Assembly: GCA_014879875.1 (NCBI GenBank)
Contig: JACSRF010000440.1
Coordinates: 1-32,242, forward strand
Length of the DNA: 32,242 bases
From: Anaerolinea sp.
GTDB lineage: Bacteria > Chloroflexota > Anaerolineae > Promineifilales > Promineifilaceae
Reading direction: 5' to 3'
Shown here one piece after another: positions 6,449 through 14,863 of the stretch (the first letter of the stretch is position 1; every line of letters begins with the position of its first letter). The notes below the pieces were generated by a model, which ran no database searches, had not been told where the DNA came from, and worked only from the letters and a program-made list of their open reading frames with translations. The position numbers and the translations under genes were made by a program.

Positions 6449-9400
6449 CTACGACTGTTGTTTCTTGGATTTGGATGGCGTTGTCGGACGGGTGAAACTG
6501 GCGCTGACACCACCAATGATGAGAAAAACAAGGACAAGGATTTGGGCCAGATGTTGGGCGTTCAGTTGTGCGGATGTGGTCGTTGTGGCGGTGGGTTGGT
6601 ACGTTTGCGCGTAAACGGCCGTCTCCGGCAACCCGCCAATCACCCCGCTGACCTGTTTTGAGGCCACGTAAGGAGTGACAACGGGCTGCAATGCTTGTGG
6701 GATGCCAACCAGCATGGGTATGGCGCTGGGCGTACCGACCTGGGGCGTACCGACCTGCTCAATCCAGTTTACCAGACTGTCTCGCTCGCCGGTGAGGACA
6801 ATGATCAGGGAAACAGAGGTGAGCGTTTGTTGTAAATCTGATTCCAACAAGTGTCCGGCAATGGCTGCACATGGCTCACGCAGACAGTTAGCCAGTTCAC
6901 GCAGACCAATGGCCTCGCCAGGGATAAAAAACGGCGTGCCGGGCACATACACCTGATCTTGATTGCGCGCCTGGGCGATACCAGTTGCGTACTGGCTGAC
7001 CAGCAAGATTGGGCTGTCATTGGCCGCCAATTGGGTGAGCAGCAAATTCGCTTGTGGCGTCAGTTCGGCGGACATTGCCGGCGTGTACTCAAACGCAACC
7101 AGGACAGGTTGTCCGGCGGCCGCCTGCACGGCATCGTAAACAGCGGTTAGCGATGCAGGAGGGGTGGCCGCTGTATCGCGCAGCAGGTTAGGGCCAAACA
7201 GACCGGCCAGGATCGCGCCAATGAGCAGCAGGGTGAGCAGGGTGCGGGTGAGGATAGAGACGCCGGTGGCGGCTGCGGGCGCGATGGCTACTGCTGGCGT
7301 TGTGTCATACCGCAACTGTTGCAAGAGCAGCATTTGCTGCTGCTGATCTGGCGTTACGGCGAGTGCGATGGGGCGCATCTTGCTGACATAGGGCGCAGCA
7401 ACAACCGGTTCGATCTCTACAACGCCGCGAATGCCTGCCAGTGGGCCGGACGTTTGTAACGGCCGTTCCAGGGCTGCCGGTTCGCTGGTACGTTCTTTGG
7501 GCTTCATGGCCCGTATCCAATCTGGTATTTCCGCTTTTGCCAGGTCTGCCAGGGGGTTGCGCGCCGGCGGCAGTTCATCGAGCAGCGCGCTGAGTTGATT
7601 GGTAATCTCTGCCTCTTGTTCCCCCAATACGTCGGCGCCGTCTTGTTTTAACCAATCGGGGATGTCGGGAATCTCTTCGGAAGCGGCGCCTGCTGCTCCA
7701 CCTTCCGTAATAAACGAAGAGCGTGTGACATTTTCTAACCAGTCCGGTAAATCAGCGCCAATGAGTTCGGCAGGAATGTCTTCGAATGCATCGGCCGTCA
7801 GCGATTCTGGCGAAGCCAGACCAGACATAGAACTGATGTGTGCATCGGCGTCTGGCCGCATGTGCGAAAGCCATTCTGGCAGGTCTTCAACAATGAGTTC
7901 CTGGTCTTTATCCTGTGACTCTACCAACAGGCCACTGTCCGATTCTGTCGCTGCCCGACCCAACTGCGACAGCCATTCGGGAACGTCTGCTTCATCTATC
8001 GTTTCATCGGTCAACCACTCATCCAGGGCATCCGCGGCGGCGGCCGTTTCCCTTTCGCCCTCTTCGTCGGTGAATGTGAAAAAGTCTTCAAAGTCGGCGG
8101 ATGAACCTGGAGGTATGGATGATGGTTCTTCGCCCGCTTTCGTTGATTTTGGTGGTACGGCCGTGTCGTCAACCGTTGCTGGCGGTTCCAAAGCTCCGGT
8201 AAGGGCATCTTCTCCGAGCGACGTGATTTCTGCCAGCCACTCTGGATCTAAGTCAACTTGCTGCGTATCGTCGGCAAGAGTATCGTCAAAAAGGTCAACA
8301 AGGGGTTCGTCTGCTGGGGGAGCAAGTTGTTCATCCACGGCGCTGACCACCGGCTCATCTTCATCTTCAGCAAACGACAGCCAGTCGGGCAGCATGGCGT
8401 CAGCGCCCGCTTGCGTCCCAAACAAGTCTGGCAGTTGGTCGCTGGCCCCCAGGTCCGGCGGCTCTGTGTCACCGGGGGAAGGGGTACTGAAGACATTCGT
8501 CTGTGGTGGCCCTAGTTCTGTTAGCCAATCCGGTAGTTCGGAGGTTGGTTGGAGCGTGTCAGGCTGGTCTCTACCTGTGAAGGGGCGGTCGGTACGGCCG
8601 CTGTCATCCAGTTCAGCCGTATGCGCCGGCCCAAGTTCGCTCAGCCAGTCATTGGCTGTGTCATCAGCGGTGAATGTGTCCAAGAAGCCGGAACCAGGCG
8701 TTTCGTCGCCATCCTCTGGCAGGTCAGCCAGTTCATCCAGCCAATCGCTGGTAACACTGCTAATTGGCTCCTCGTCGCTCACATCTGCTGCCTGGAAAAA
8801 GCCGGAATCAAGCGCATCATCGGTGGCGTCGTCTGTGAGTACACTGTCGGCAAAATCTAACTCGGCCAACCAGTCGCCGGTAACGTTACTGATCGGTTCT
8901 GTGTCCGCATGGGTGGTGGCTGCCTGTAAAAAGTCGGAATCGAGCATGTCGGCAGGTTCATCGGCGTCCGTGTCTGTGGGCGTCGCGCCAAACTCGCTGA
9001 GCCAGTCTGGTAAATCGCCACCGGCGTCTACCTCTGCGGTCAGTCCATCGGTGAACAGGTCGTCAAAGTTGAATCTGCCGGATTCTGGATCACTGGTCTC
9101 ATCAGGGATTGGTTTTTTGAGCCAGTCGTAGATGCTGTCGTCGTCACTCTCGTCTATGTGCTGGGCGTGTTGTAAGGCGTCAAAGTCTGGCGCGCCGGCC
9201 GTGCTGGCGCTGCTGCTGGGGGGGCCGATTTGGGTCATCCATTCGCGAATATCACCGGAGGACCCGGCGTTGGGAACGGCCGTTTCATCTAATGGCGCCG
9301 TTTCCGTTGGGCCTAACTCTTTGAGCCAGTCTGGCACATCATCTGTCCCCAATGCCTGACGCACCTGATCGGCAAACTCGTCCGATGTAAAAATGCCGGA

Positions 9401-10372
9401 AATAGGGGGTTCGTCGCCTCTCTGTTTGGATGGCGGCGGCGTTTCGGCAAGCTCTCCTGTTTGGGGCGGCCCCAATTCTTGCAGCCAATCGGGAAGGTGT
9501 TCCCCTGCAAATACGTGGTCGGCAAATTCACTGGTTTTTAAGATACCGGATGGGCGCTCGTCGTCCGCGTCGTCGTCGCCTAATTCGCCGGTATAAGCCG
9601 GCCCCAACTCATCTAACCAGCCAGCCCCCTCTGCTGCCGCTTGCCCCCAATCATACGCATCCCCGGCATCATCCTCAAGCATATCTGCCCGCGCCGGCCC
9701 TAACTGGGTCAGCCACTCTTCCGGCTCGTCTTGTTGTGGGGAAGGTTGGGCGGGTTTGGCTTTGCCTGTGCCCTGGCCGGTTTGGGGTGACACCACGTCA
9801 GACAGCCAGTCAGGTAGTTGTGCGGCGGCGGCCGCTTGCGCCATCTCGTCCGGTAAATCATCCTCTTCATTTTCTGCTCTGAGCAGTTCTAAGAAATGGT
9901 CGGTTGTGATTTCTTTGGGTGGTTCAAAAGGGGGCGCTGAAGAATAAACGTTATCTACCAGCCACGTGGGGAGTTCATCTGTGCTTTTACGCAGCGGCGC
10001 CACTTCTTCAATAGATGGCAGATCATTTTCACCGGTCTCTTCATCTGGACCACGACGGGCAGCCTCACCGGATTTTGTCCAATCTGGCAAACCGCCAGGC
10101 GCGAAACCGGGCAAGGCGTTTGGGTCGCGTTCAGGTAAAGAAAATTTCTTGGGGCTTGCTTTTTCTGGTTTAGGTTCTTCTTTGGGCAGGTTTTCTTCGA
10201 CCAGTCGCTTACCGCAGTTGTCGCAATAAAAGCGATCATGGGGGTTAGGCGTCTTGCAGTGGGGGCAGATGATTTTGGTGCTGGGTGGCAGCCGCGTGCC
10301 GCAATTATTGCAGAATTTACTGCCGAGGGCATTGAGCGTATGACAATTAGGACAGGGTATTTGATGACTCAT
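6449..10372 (-). CDS. Double zinc-ribbon membrane protein with ~22 PDWL repeats
   Basis: This is a 1307-residue protein. Two N-terminal zinc ribbons have exact CX2C-X10-CX2C spacing (Cys7/10/21/24 and Cys36/39/50/53). Residues 60 to about 960 are acidic, low in predicted structure, and punctuated by about 22 copies of a short motif with consensus (D/E)LPDWLxELGPxxT. Tryptophan and the preceding acidic residue are the best-kept positions. Near residue 1040 a transmembrane helix (LLTLLLIGAILAGLF) leads into an approximately 215-residue domain with a pair of Cys residues (NCLREPC), then a second helix near 1277 and a basic tail. The zinc ribbons and repeats are therefore likely cytoplasmic and the domain extracytoplasmic. 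No enzymatic motif is seen. The first codon overlaps the upstream stop by ATGA. A scaffold or client-recruiting role is inferred from the motif multiplicity only. Confidence 0.85.
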   Translation of the reverse strand: MSHQIPCPNCHTLNALGSKFCNNCGTRLPPSTKIICPHCKTPNPHDRFYCDNCGKRLVEENLPKEEPKPEKASPKKFSLPERDPNALPGFAPGGLPDWTKSGEAARRGPDEETGENDLPSIEEVAPLRKSTDELPTWLVDNVYSSAPPFEPPKEITTDHFLELLRAENEEDDLPDEMAQAAAAAQLPDWLSDVVSPQTGQGTGKAKPAQPSPQQDEPEEWLTQLGPARADMLEDDAGDAYDWGQAAAEGAGWLDELGPAYTGELGDDDADDERPSGILKTSEFADHVFAGEHLPDWLQELGPPQTGELAETPPPSKQRGDEPPISGIFTSDEFADQVRQALGTDDVPDWLKELGPTETAPLDETAVPNAGSSGDIREWMTQIGPPSSSASTAGAPDFDALQHAQHIDESDDDSIYDWLKKPIPDETSDPESGRFNFDDLFTDGLTAEVDAGGDLPDWLSEFGATPTDTDADEPADMLDSDFLQAATTHADTEPISNVTGDWLAELDFADSVLTDDATDDALDSGFFQAADVSDEEPISSVTSDWLDELADLPEDGDETPGSGFLDTFTADDTANDWLSELGPAHTAELDDSGRTDRPFTGRDQPDTLQPTSELPDWLTELGPPQTNVFSTPSPGDTEPPDLGASDQLPDLFGTQAGADAMLPDWLSFAEDEDEPVVSAVDEQLAPPADEPLVDLFDDTLADDTQQVDLDPEWLAEITSLGEDALTGALEPPATVDDTAVPPKSTKAGEEPSSIPPGSSADFEDFFTFTDEEGERETAAAADALDEWLTDETIDEADVPEWLSQLGRAATESDSGLLVESQDKDQELIVEDLPEWLSHMRPDADAHISSMSGLASPESLTADAFEDIPAELIGADLPDWLENVTRSSFITEGGAAGAASEEIPDIPDWLKQDGADVLGEQEAEITNQLSALLDELPPARNPLADLAKAEIPDWIRAMKPKERTSEPAALERPLQTSGPLAGIRGVVEIEPVVAAPYVSKMRPIALAVTPDQQQQMLLLQQLRYDTTPAVAIAPAAATGVSILTRTLLTLLLIGAILAGLFGPNLLRDTAATPPASLTAVYDAVQAAAGQPVLVAFEYTPAMSAELTPQANLLLTQLAANDSPILLVSQYATGIAQARNQDQVYVPGTPFFIPGEAIGLRELANCLREPCAAIAGHLLESDLQQTLTSVSLIIVLTGERDSLVNWIEQVGTPQVGTPSAIPMLVGIPQALQPVVTPYVASKQVSGVIGGLPETAVYAQTYQPTATTTTSAQLNAQHLAQILVLVFLIIGGVSASFTRPTTPSKSKKQQS
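6728..6757. repeat. 15-bp exact tandem duplication inside the PDWL protein gene
   Basis: GGGCGTACCGACCTG occurs at 6728-6742 and again at 6743-6757. It keeps frame and encodes the peptide VGTPQVGTP in the extracytoplasmic domain. Confidence 0.9.
7505..10097 (-). repeat. Protein-level degenerate repeat array (PDWLxELGP)
   Basis: Successive copies read for example QLPDWLSDVV, HLPDWLQELGPPQT, DVPDWLKELGPTET, TANDWLSELGPAHT, ELPDWLTELGPPQT, DVPEWLSQLGRAAT, DLPDWLENVT and EIPDWIRAM. Spacing is irregular, about 20-70 residues, and the DNA copies are diverged. This points to selection on a short linear peptide motif rather than recent tandem duplication. Confidence 0.85.
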
Positions 10373-10989
10373 TTGTTATACGGCCGTTCCGCACCGACCA
10401 GGAGACGGATGCTCAGGGTAACTGTACCCAACGCCACCCCAATTAAAATACCACGCATACCGGCTGTGACAAACACGATGTCAATGGTTTGCCGAATTTG
10501 GGCGAACACATTGCCAATTGCTGCCGGAACAAACCGGTTGTTGACCAGGACAATGCTGAGCAACACCAATACAATTGTGACAAAGAAGAGAACGGCGCCA
10601 GATGTCCGCTGCCGTCGCAGGAGCTGAAAACCGGAAAAGAACAAAAAGAAAGCTAACAAAGATGCCAGCGCCATTTCCAGCGGCGCTTGCACCAGATTAA
10701 ACACCAGGTTAACGCCGTTATCAACCAGACCTAACCGCTCGCCAATCGCCAACGCAAACACAGCCACCATGCTGATTACCAGTACACCGCTGTATACGTT
10801 CCCCTTAAACAGGCGGCTGGCATGGACGGCAAATAGATTCAAAATGCCTAATAAGAGAGCGACGGCGGCTAAAAAGCTGGCCCAACGCAGCAGTAAATTG
10901 CTCAGTTGGGGTAAATTGAGCAGCAGGCCCAGAAAAGTGAGCAGCCCAACAGCAATGGCGATGGCGACGGGAGCAGCGCGTTTGATCAT
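10369..10989 (-). CDS. Uncharacterised membrane protein (6 predicted helices)
   Basis: This 206-residue hydrophobic protein has about six transmembrane helices. They begin directly after the basic N-terminus MIKRAAP and include FLAAVALLLGILNLFAV, VLVISMVAVFALAI, ALASLLAFFLFF and AVLFFVTIVLVLLSIVL. Short basic loops (RLFKG, LLRRQRTSG) suggest the orientation. No family recognised. Its last codons overlap the start of the zinc-ribbon/PDWL gene by 4 nt (ATGA), which indicates translational coupling. The ATG at 10989 is the first start in a fully open hydrophobic reading, and its Shine-Dalgarno is weak. Confidence 0.75.
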   Translation of the reverse strand: MIKRAAPVAIAIAVGLLTFLGLLLNLPQLSNLLLRWASFLAAVALLLGILNLFAVHASRLFKGNVYSGVLVISMVAVFALAIGERLGLVDNGVNLVFNLVQAPLEMALASLLAFFLFFSGFQLLRRQRTSGAVLFFVTIVLVLLSIVLVNNRFVPAAIGNVFAQIRQTIDIVFVTAGMRGILIGVALGTVTLSIRLLVGAERPYNK

Positions 10990-11095
10990 GTCTTATGATT
11001 TCTCATTTAGAAATTCAACTTCGCCAAAGAAGTTGTAAGCGTTTAATCCTACTGGAGACCTGACTGGCTTGCAAACTGTCAGGTCTGAACGGATA
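10990..11095. repeat. Intergenic palindromic element (AGACCTGAC hairpin)
   Basis: In this 106-bp gap, AGACCTGAC (11056-11064) pairs perfectly with GTCAGGTCT (11078-11086) around a 13-nt loop. No T-tract follows on the minus strand, so it is not an obvious terminator. A half copy of the same arm occurs at 17859-17867. Confidence 0.7.
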
Positions 11096-11863
11096 CTATC
11101 TTAATCCGCCTGAGAATGCAGTGAAGAGTTGGTAAAAGGCAAGGCCCAGGATAATCAAAGTGATGAGCAGCCGCAAAAAATCTTGAACGCGGACACTGGC
11201 AAGCTGGCTGGGACTGCCTTGTAGATAAGCGCCGGCGGCTAATAGCTCTTCACCGATCAACACCTTGTCGGTGACGGCATGAGCCAGCGCCAGCGCTATC
11301 GGATCATCGGCGCCAATGACTTGTTCGGCATTGGCCCGCGCGGCGGCCGCCGTAATCAGGGCCATTTCTGTACCAAAACGGCCGACCGCAATGCTGTTGC
11401 TGACGTTGCCCTGGTGCATGACGCTGGTGACGCCGGCCGCATAGGTGAATGGGTCGGTGTCGGCGGCAATGAATTGGGCTGCGCCTGGCTGAAAGCCGCT
11501 GGTGAATTGCGCTTCGTTGTAGGCGTGTAGGAGGCTGTCTTGCGCTGCCGGCAGTAGTGTACCTTCGCCAACGGTGACGAGCGGCGGCGTGGCATTGGCG
11601 CAGCCATCTTTGGCTAACGTGTCCAGGACGGTGAGGGCGGCGATGCTGGTGGGGCTGGCGGCGCCGGTCAACCCGGCCTGGCCCAGGGTTACGTGAAGCT
11701 GACGGCCGCTTTCAACTGCCTGCCCTATTTGATCTTGGAGAACCTGGTAGGGAGATAACGGCCGTAACGCGATCAGGTGGCCGCGCTGCTGGGCGCGCGT
11801 AAACAACGCCAGCAGCACGGCGACAACGATAACGGTTCCAACTGTCAGTATAAATGTATCCAT
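11096..11863 (-). CDS. Two-anchor membrane protein, DUF6754-like
   Basis: This 255-residue protein has an N-terminal helix (about residues 4-21, ILTVGTVIVVAVLLALF) and a C-terminal helix (about 228-248, LLITLIILGLAFYQLF) flanking a soluble alpha/beta domain. That domain contains LSPYQVLQDQIGQAVESG, HVTLGQAGLTGAASPTSIAAL and AVGRFGTEMALITAAAARAN. The pattern resembles the DUF6754 proteins I associate with Chloroflexota; I am only moderately sure of the family number. It begins immediately after the stop of the 90-aa gene (TGAATG) with GAGGG just upstream as ribosome site. No catalytic motif is recognised. It opens the membrane part of the gene block that leads to the PDWL protein. Confidence 0.75.
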   Translation of the reverse strand: MDTFILTVGTVIVVAVLLALFTRAQQRGHLIALRPLSPYQVLQDQIGQAVESGRQLHVTLGQAGLTGAASPTSIAALTVLDTLAKDGCANATPPLVTVGEGTLLPAAQDSLLHAYNEAQFTSGFQPGAAQFIAADTDPFTYAAGVTSVMHQGNVSNSIAVGRFGTEMALITAAAARANAEQVIGADDPIALALAHAVTDKVLIGEELLAAGAYLQGSPSQLASVRVQDFLRLLITLIILGLAFYQLFTAFSGGLR

Positions 11864-12136
11864 TCAACCCTCGCCGGTTTCCAGGCGATCAATCAAGCCC
11901 TGAACTGCGTCTGTTTCTTCCAGCAAGCGCGCGACCTGGCGAATGGTTTGGGTTGGCAAAAAAAGCGAGAGCGCCGGCTGCGCAACCCATACCAATTGCC
12001 CGCCTAAAAAAGTTAGCGGATGACCAATTTGTAAGGCAATGATGGCTGGCAGTCGTAAACCACGACGCTGAATGGCCGTGGCAACCTGGTCGAGAAAGGC
12101 ATTCTGTTCCAGCGGCGTGACTTGCCTGTTGGTCAT
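11864..12136 (-). CDS. Small uncharacterised protein, first gene of the minus-strand block
   Basis: This 90-residue protein is not assigned to a family. It has a charged N-terminal helix (PLEQNAFLDQVATAIQRRGL), a hydrophobic centre (LPAIIALQIGHPLTFLGGQLVWVAQPALSLFLP) and an acidic amphipathic C-terminus (TIRQVARLLEETDAVQGLIDRLE). The centre could be membrane-associated. A second reading frame overlaps most of the gene on the same strand. I prefer this one because its stop is immediately followed by the next ATG and its composition is protein-like. It is the promoter-proximal gene of the run that extends to at least 3019. Confidence 0.65.
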   Translation of the reverse strand: MTNRQVTPLEQNAFLDQVATAIQRRGLRLPAIIALQIGHPLTFLGGQLVWVAQPALSLFLPTQTIRQVARLLEETDAVQGLIDRLETGEG

Positions 12137-12163
12137 TTTTGATCACTTACTTGCCAATAATCT

Positions 12164-12182
12164 TTATGTTGACGTAACATAA
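12164..12182. promoter_or_regulatory. Candidate operator, perfect 7-bp inverted repeat
   Basis: TTATGTT and AACATAA flank a 5-nt spacer. This 19-bp dyad sits in the 111-bp gap between two divergent genes (starts at 12136 and 12248). Size and position suit a dimeric repressor or activator site controlling one or both directions. It is followed by TATAAC at 12195-12200, a possible plus-strand -10 box, but no -35 at good spacing is clear. Confidence 0.45.
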
Positions 12183-12247
12183 TGTTTCAGGGAGTATAAC
12201 ACGTTTACTAGAGGGTGTAAAGCAATGACAAGAGCAGGGAATGTGGT

Positions 12248-13156
12248 ATGAGACGCATCAAAGTAATCCTCAACCCGCAGGCGGATCAGGGGCGTGGCGG
12301 GCGATTGGCGCCGCAGTTGGCGGCGCAATTAGCGGTATATGACGCGGCTGACATGGTGTTAACGGAAGGGCCGGGCCATGCCATTGCGTTGGCGCAGACG
12401 GCCGTTTGGGATGGGTATGATGTGGTGACGGCCGTTGGCGGCGATGGTACGGTACATGAAGTGGTCAATGGGCTGTACCAGGCTGGCAAACCGGAAACGG
12501 CATTGGGCGTGATCCCCATTGGATCAGGGAATGATTTTGCCTTTGCCAATGGGATTGCAATGGATATGGAAACGGCCGTTGCCCGCCTCTTTACCGGAAC
12601 CATCAAAACAATTGATCTGGCGCGCATTGAAGACGACAAAGGGCGCGCGCGCGTTTTCGACAACAACTTTGGCCTGGGTTTTGATGCCGTTGTCGTCATC
12701 GAGACGGAAAAAATCACCCGGGTGCATGGCTTTCTGATGTACTTGTGGGCAGTATTGCGTACCCTCGTTTTGTATTATGACCGGCTTCAGGTCGAAGTGA
12801 CCTTTGATGAGGAAACCGTACAGCAGCGCATCCTTTTCCTGGCGCTGGGCGTTGGGCCACGCGGCGGTGGCGGTTTTCTGCTTGTGCCCGACGCGAAATT
12901 AGACGACAATTTGCTTGATAGCTGCACCGTGAATCCGATCAACCGGTTGCAGATGTTGTGGATGATTCCGAAGACGATTAAAGGGACGCATACCACGTCC
13001 CGTTTTGTGACCATGCGCCAAAACCGACGTATTATCATTCGCTGCGCAACACCGATGCCCATTCACGTTGATGGCGAGATGTTTGCCTATCCACGTGATG
13101 ATGTGCGGCAAGTGACGATTGCCAGCCTGCCGGCGGCGCTGCGCGTGGTGGTGTGA
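12248..13156 (+). CDS. Diacylglycerol/sphingosine kinase-family lipid kinase (YegS/DgkB-like)
   Basis: This 302-residue protein matches the DAGK catalytic family in length and motifs. It has an N-terminal strand-loop VILNPQADQGRGG (nucleotide phosphate contacts), the hallmark AVGGDGTVHEVVNGL near residue 60, GVIPIGSGNDFA near 92, and the C-terminal beta-sandwich ending in HVDGEMF, a typical late family motif. Known members phosphorylate diacylglycerol, phosphatidylglycerol or other lipid alcohols at the inner membrane face. The exact lipid here is undetermined. The ATG at 12248 has GGGA about 8 nt upstream. It is divergent from the membrane-protein block and followed by the helicase-associated-domain gene in the same direction, about 50 nt away. 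Confidence 0.9.
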   Translation: MRRIKVILNPQADQGRGGRLAPQLAAQLAVYDAADMVLTEGPGHAIALAQTAVWDGYDVVTAVGGDGTVHEVVNGLYQAGKPETALGVIPIGSGNDFAFANGIAMDMETAVARLFTGTIKTIDLARIEDDKGRARVFDNNFGLGFDAVVVIETEKITRVHGFLMYLWAVLRTLVLYYDRLQVEVTFDEETVQQRILFLALGVGPRGGGGFLLVPDAKLDDNLLDSCTVNPINRLQMLWMIPKTIKGTHTTSRFVTMRQNRRIIIRCATPMPIHVDGEMFAYPRDDVRQVTIASLPAALRVVV

Positions 13157-13207
13157 GGCGTGGGACGCCGGAAGCCGTATCCGACGCCTGACTCACGAGA
13201 AAACCCT

Positions 13208-14863
13208 ATGTACTCATTAGAACAAGCCTTTATGGAACACGAACTCATTGTTCTTCGCGTGATTGGAGAATGGTGGGAGATGGATTTGACCGGTCAGGAC
13301 AAGCTGGCCTGCGCCAAAGCGTTGGCGGAACGGTTTGTGACGCTGGGCATGGCTGCCGAAATCGAGTTTTTGCCGCCAGAGGAAGGGGAGGCGATGCATA
13401 CATTGGTGGCTGCCGGTGGGCGGCTGCCGGTGGCGACATTTAGCCGCCAGTACGGTGAGGTGCGCCAGATGGGACCGGGGCGACTGGAGCGAGAAGAGCC
13501 GTGGTACGAGCCGGAAAGTGTGGCCGAGGCGCTTTGGTATCGTGGGTTTTTGTTTCGCGGGTTTGACAGCGCGGCCGAGGGGATGATTGAGTATTACTAT
13601 GTGCCGGATGAGTTGATGGCGCAGTTTGGTCCGGGCGCGGCCGTTCCGCAGGTCATGAAGGAAGCGCCTATTGCCATGCTGCAACCGGTCGCACGGCCAG
13701 CACAATGGGAAACGGCCGTTACCGATGCCCTTGACGACCTCACCACCTTGCTCGCCGAGGCGCAGCGTACCGGTTTGCAGGGGGAATGGCGCCAAACGGC
13801 CGTGCCCCTGCTCATGCAAGCCGACCCGGTACGCCTCTCGCTGCTGCTGACGTTGGCCAGAGAAATGGGATTGCTGCGACAAGGAGACACGGGGCTGCGG
13901 CCGGCGCGCGCGGCCGTTTCCTGGCTGCAAGAAAGCCGTGAGAGCCAGCTGCGCGCCCTGGCCGAGGCGTGGAGCGGCAGCAATTGGAACGAACTGCGGC
14001 GCGTGCCTGGCATCATTTGTGAAGGGGAAGGGTGGGGAAATGACCCGCTGTTGGCGCGGACTGCCTTGTTTGATGTGCTGCCCCGTGATGAAAACTGGTA
14101 CAGCATCCCGCAGTTGGTGGCATTTATCAAAGAGACGGAGCCAGATTTTCAGCGGCCCGATGGCAATTATGATACCTGGTACATCCGTGACGAGGCCAGC
14201 GATGTTTACCTCACCGGCTTTGCCCATTGGGATAACGTGGAGGGGCGGCTGCTGTCTTATCTGTTGACCGGGCCGATGCGCTGGTTGGGCCTGGTGGAGA
14301 TGGGCGTGCTGCCCGGTGATGAGCTGGCCTACCGGCTGACAGCGCGGGCGCTGGCCTGGCTGGGTGATGAGCCGGTGCAGGCGCAGGACGTGCCGATTCC
14401 GCTGTTGGTGCAGCCAGACGTGTCTGTTTTGGTTCCGTTTAATGCGGATCGCTACCAACGTTTTCAGATGGCGCGTATTAGCGAGCCGTCGCCCTATGTG
14501 GCCGGTAAGCCTTACCTCTATTGCCTGACGCCGGCGTCGTTGGCGCTGGCCCAGGAGCAGGGCATTACTCCAGAACGGGTGCTGCAATTTTTAGAGAAGG
14601 GTAGTGGACGGCCGTTGCCAACCAGCGTGAAGCGCGCCATTGATCGGTGGGCAAACAATGGGGTTGAGGGGCGGCTGGAAACAGTGGTCGTGCTGCGCGT
14701 GCGCGATGCGACCATTCTGGATACCCTGGCGCGCAACCCGAAAACCCGCGATTACCTGGGTGAACGGCTTGGCGACCTGGCCGTTGCCATTCGGCATGAC
14801 CAGTGGGCAGATTTTCGCGCGGCGACGGCGCAGTTGGGTTTGTTGCTGGATGTGGATGTGTGA
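13208..14863 (+). CDS. Helicase-associated (XPB/Ssl2-like) domain protein without helicase motor
   Basis: The protein has about 551 residues from the ATG at 13208. An in-frame GTG at 13160 exists, but its first 16 codons (RRKPYPTPDSREN) look untranslated. The last 150 residues match the helicase C-terminal-3 / XPB-Ssl2-like pattern: LLVQPDVSVLVPFNADRY, then YCLTPASLALAQEQGITPERVLQFLEKGSGRPLP, then RWANN and a closing strand-rich part. In actinobacterial relatives this domain accompanies or regulates XPB-type helicases. No Walker A or DEAH motif is present in this protein. The N-terminal 350 residues are probably winged-helix modules (DPVRLSLLLTLAREMGLL), which I cannot assign. It is co-directional with the lipid kinase, but a shared function is not evident. 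Confidence 0.65.
   Translation: MYSLEQAFMEHELIVLRVIGEWWEMDLTGQDKLACAKALAERFVTLGMAAEIEFLPPEEGEAMHTLVAAGGRLPVATFSRQYGEVRQMGPGRLEREEPWYEPESVAEALWYRGFLFRGFDSAAEGMIEYYYVPDELMAQFGPGAAVPQVMKEAPIAMLQPVARPAQWETAVTDALDDLTTLLAEAQRTGLQGEWRQTAVPLLMQADPVRLSLLLTLAREMGLLRQGDTGLRPARAAVSWLQESRESQLRALAEAWSGSNWNELRRVPGIICEGEGWGNDPLLARTALFDVLPRDENWYSIPQLVAFIKETEPDFQRPDGNYDTWYIRDEASDVYLTGFAHWDNVEGRLLSYLLTGPMRWLGLVEMGVLPGDELAYRLTARALAWLGDEPVQAQDVPIPLLVQPDVSVLVPFNADRYQRFQMARISEPSPYVAGKPYLYCLTPASLALAQEQGITPERVLQFLEKGSGRPLPTSVKRAIDRWANNGVEGRLETVVVLRVRDATILDTLARNPKTRDYLGERLGDLAVAIRHDQWADFRAATAQLGLLLDVDV

Noticed and set aside
7599-9131. Long plus-strand open frame (510 codons) opposite the PDWL-repeat gene
   Set aside because: Its Ser-rich product is the complement of the repetitive acidic coding strand (Ser codons opposite the Asp, Glu and Trp-rich motifs). 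It has no start context and resembles no family.
12169-12200. TTGACG ... TATAAC as the lipid-kinase promoter
   Set aside because: The spacing is 20 nt, too long for a usual sigma70 promoter, so only the dyad is reported.
13217-14587. 456-codon minus-strand open frame inside the helicase-associated gene
   Set aside because: It is a His/Arg/Gln-rich antisense shadow, while the plus strand encodes a recognisable domain.
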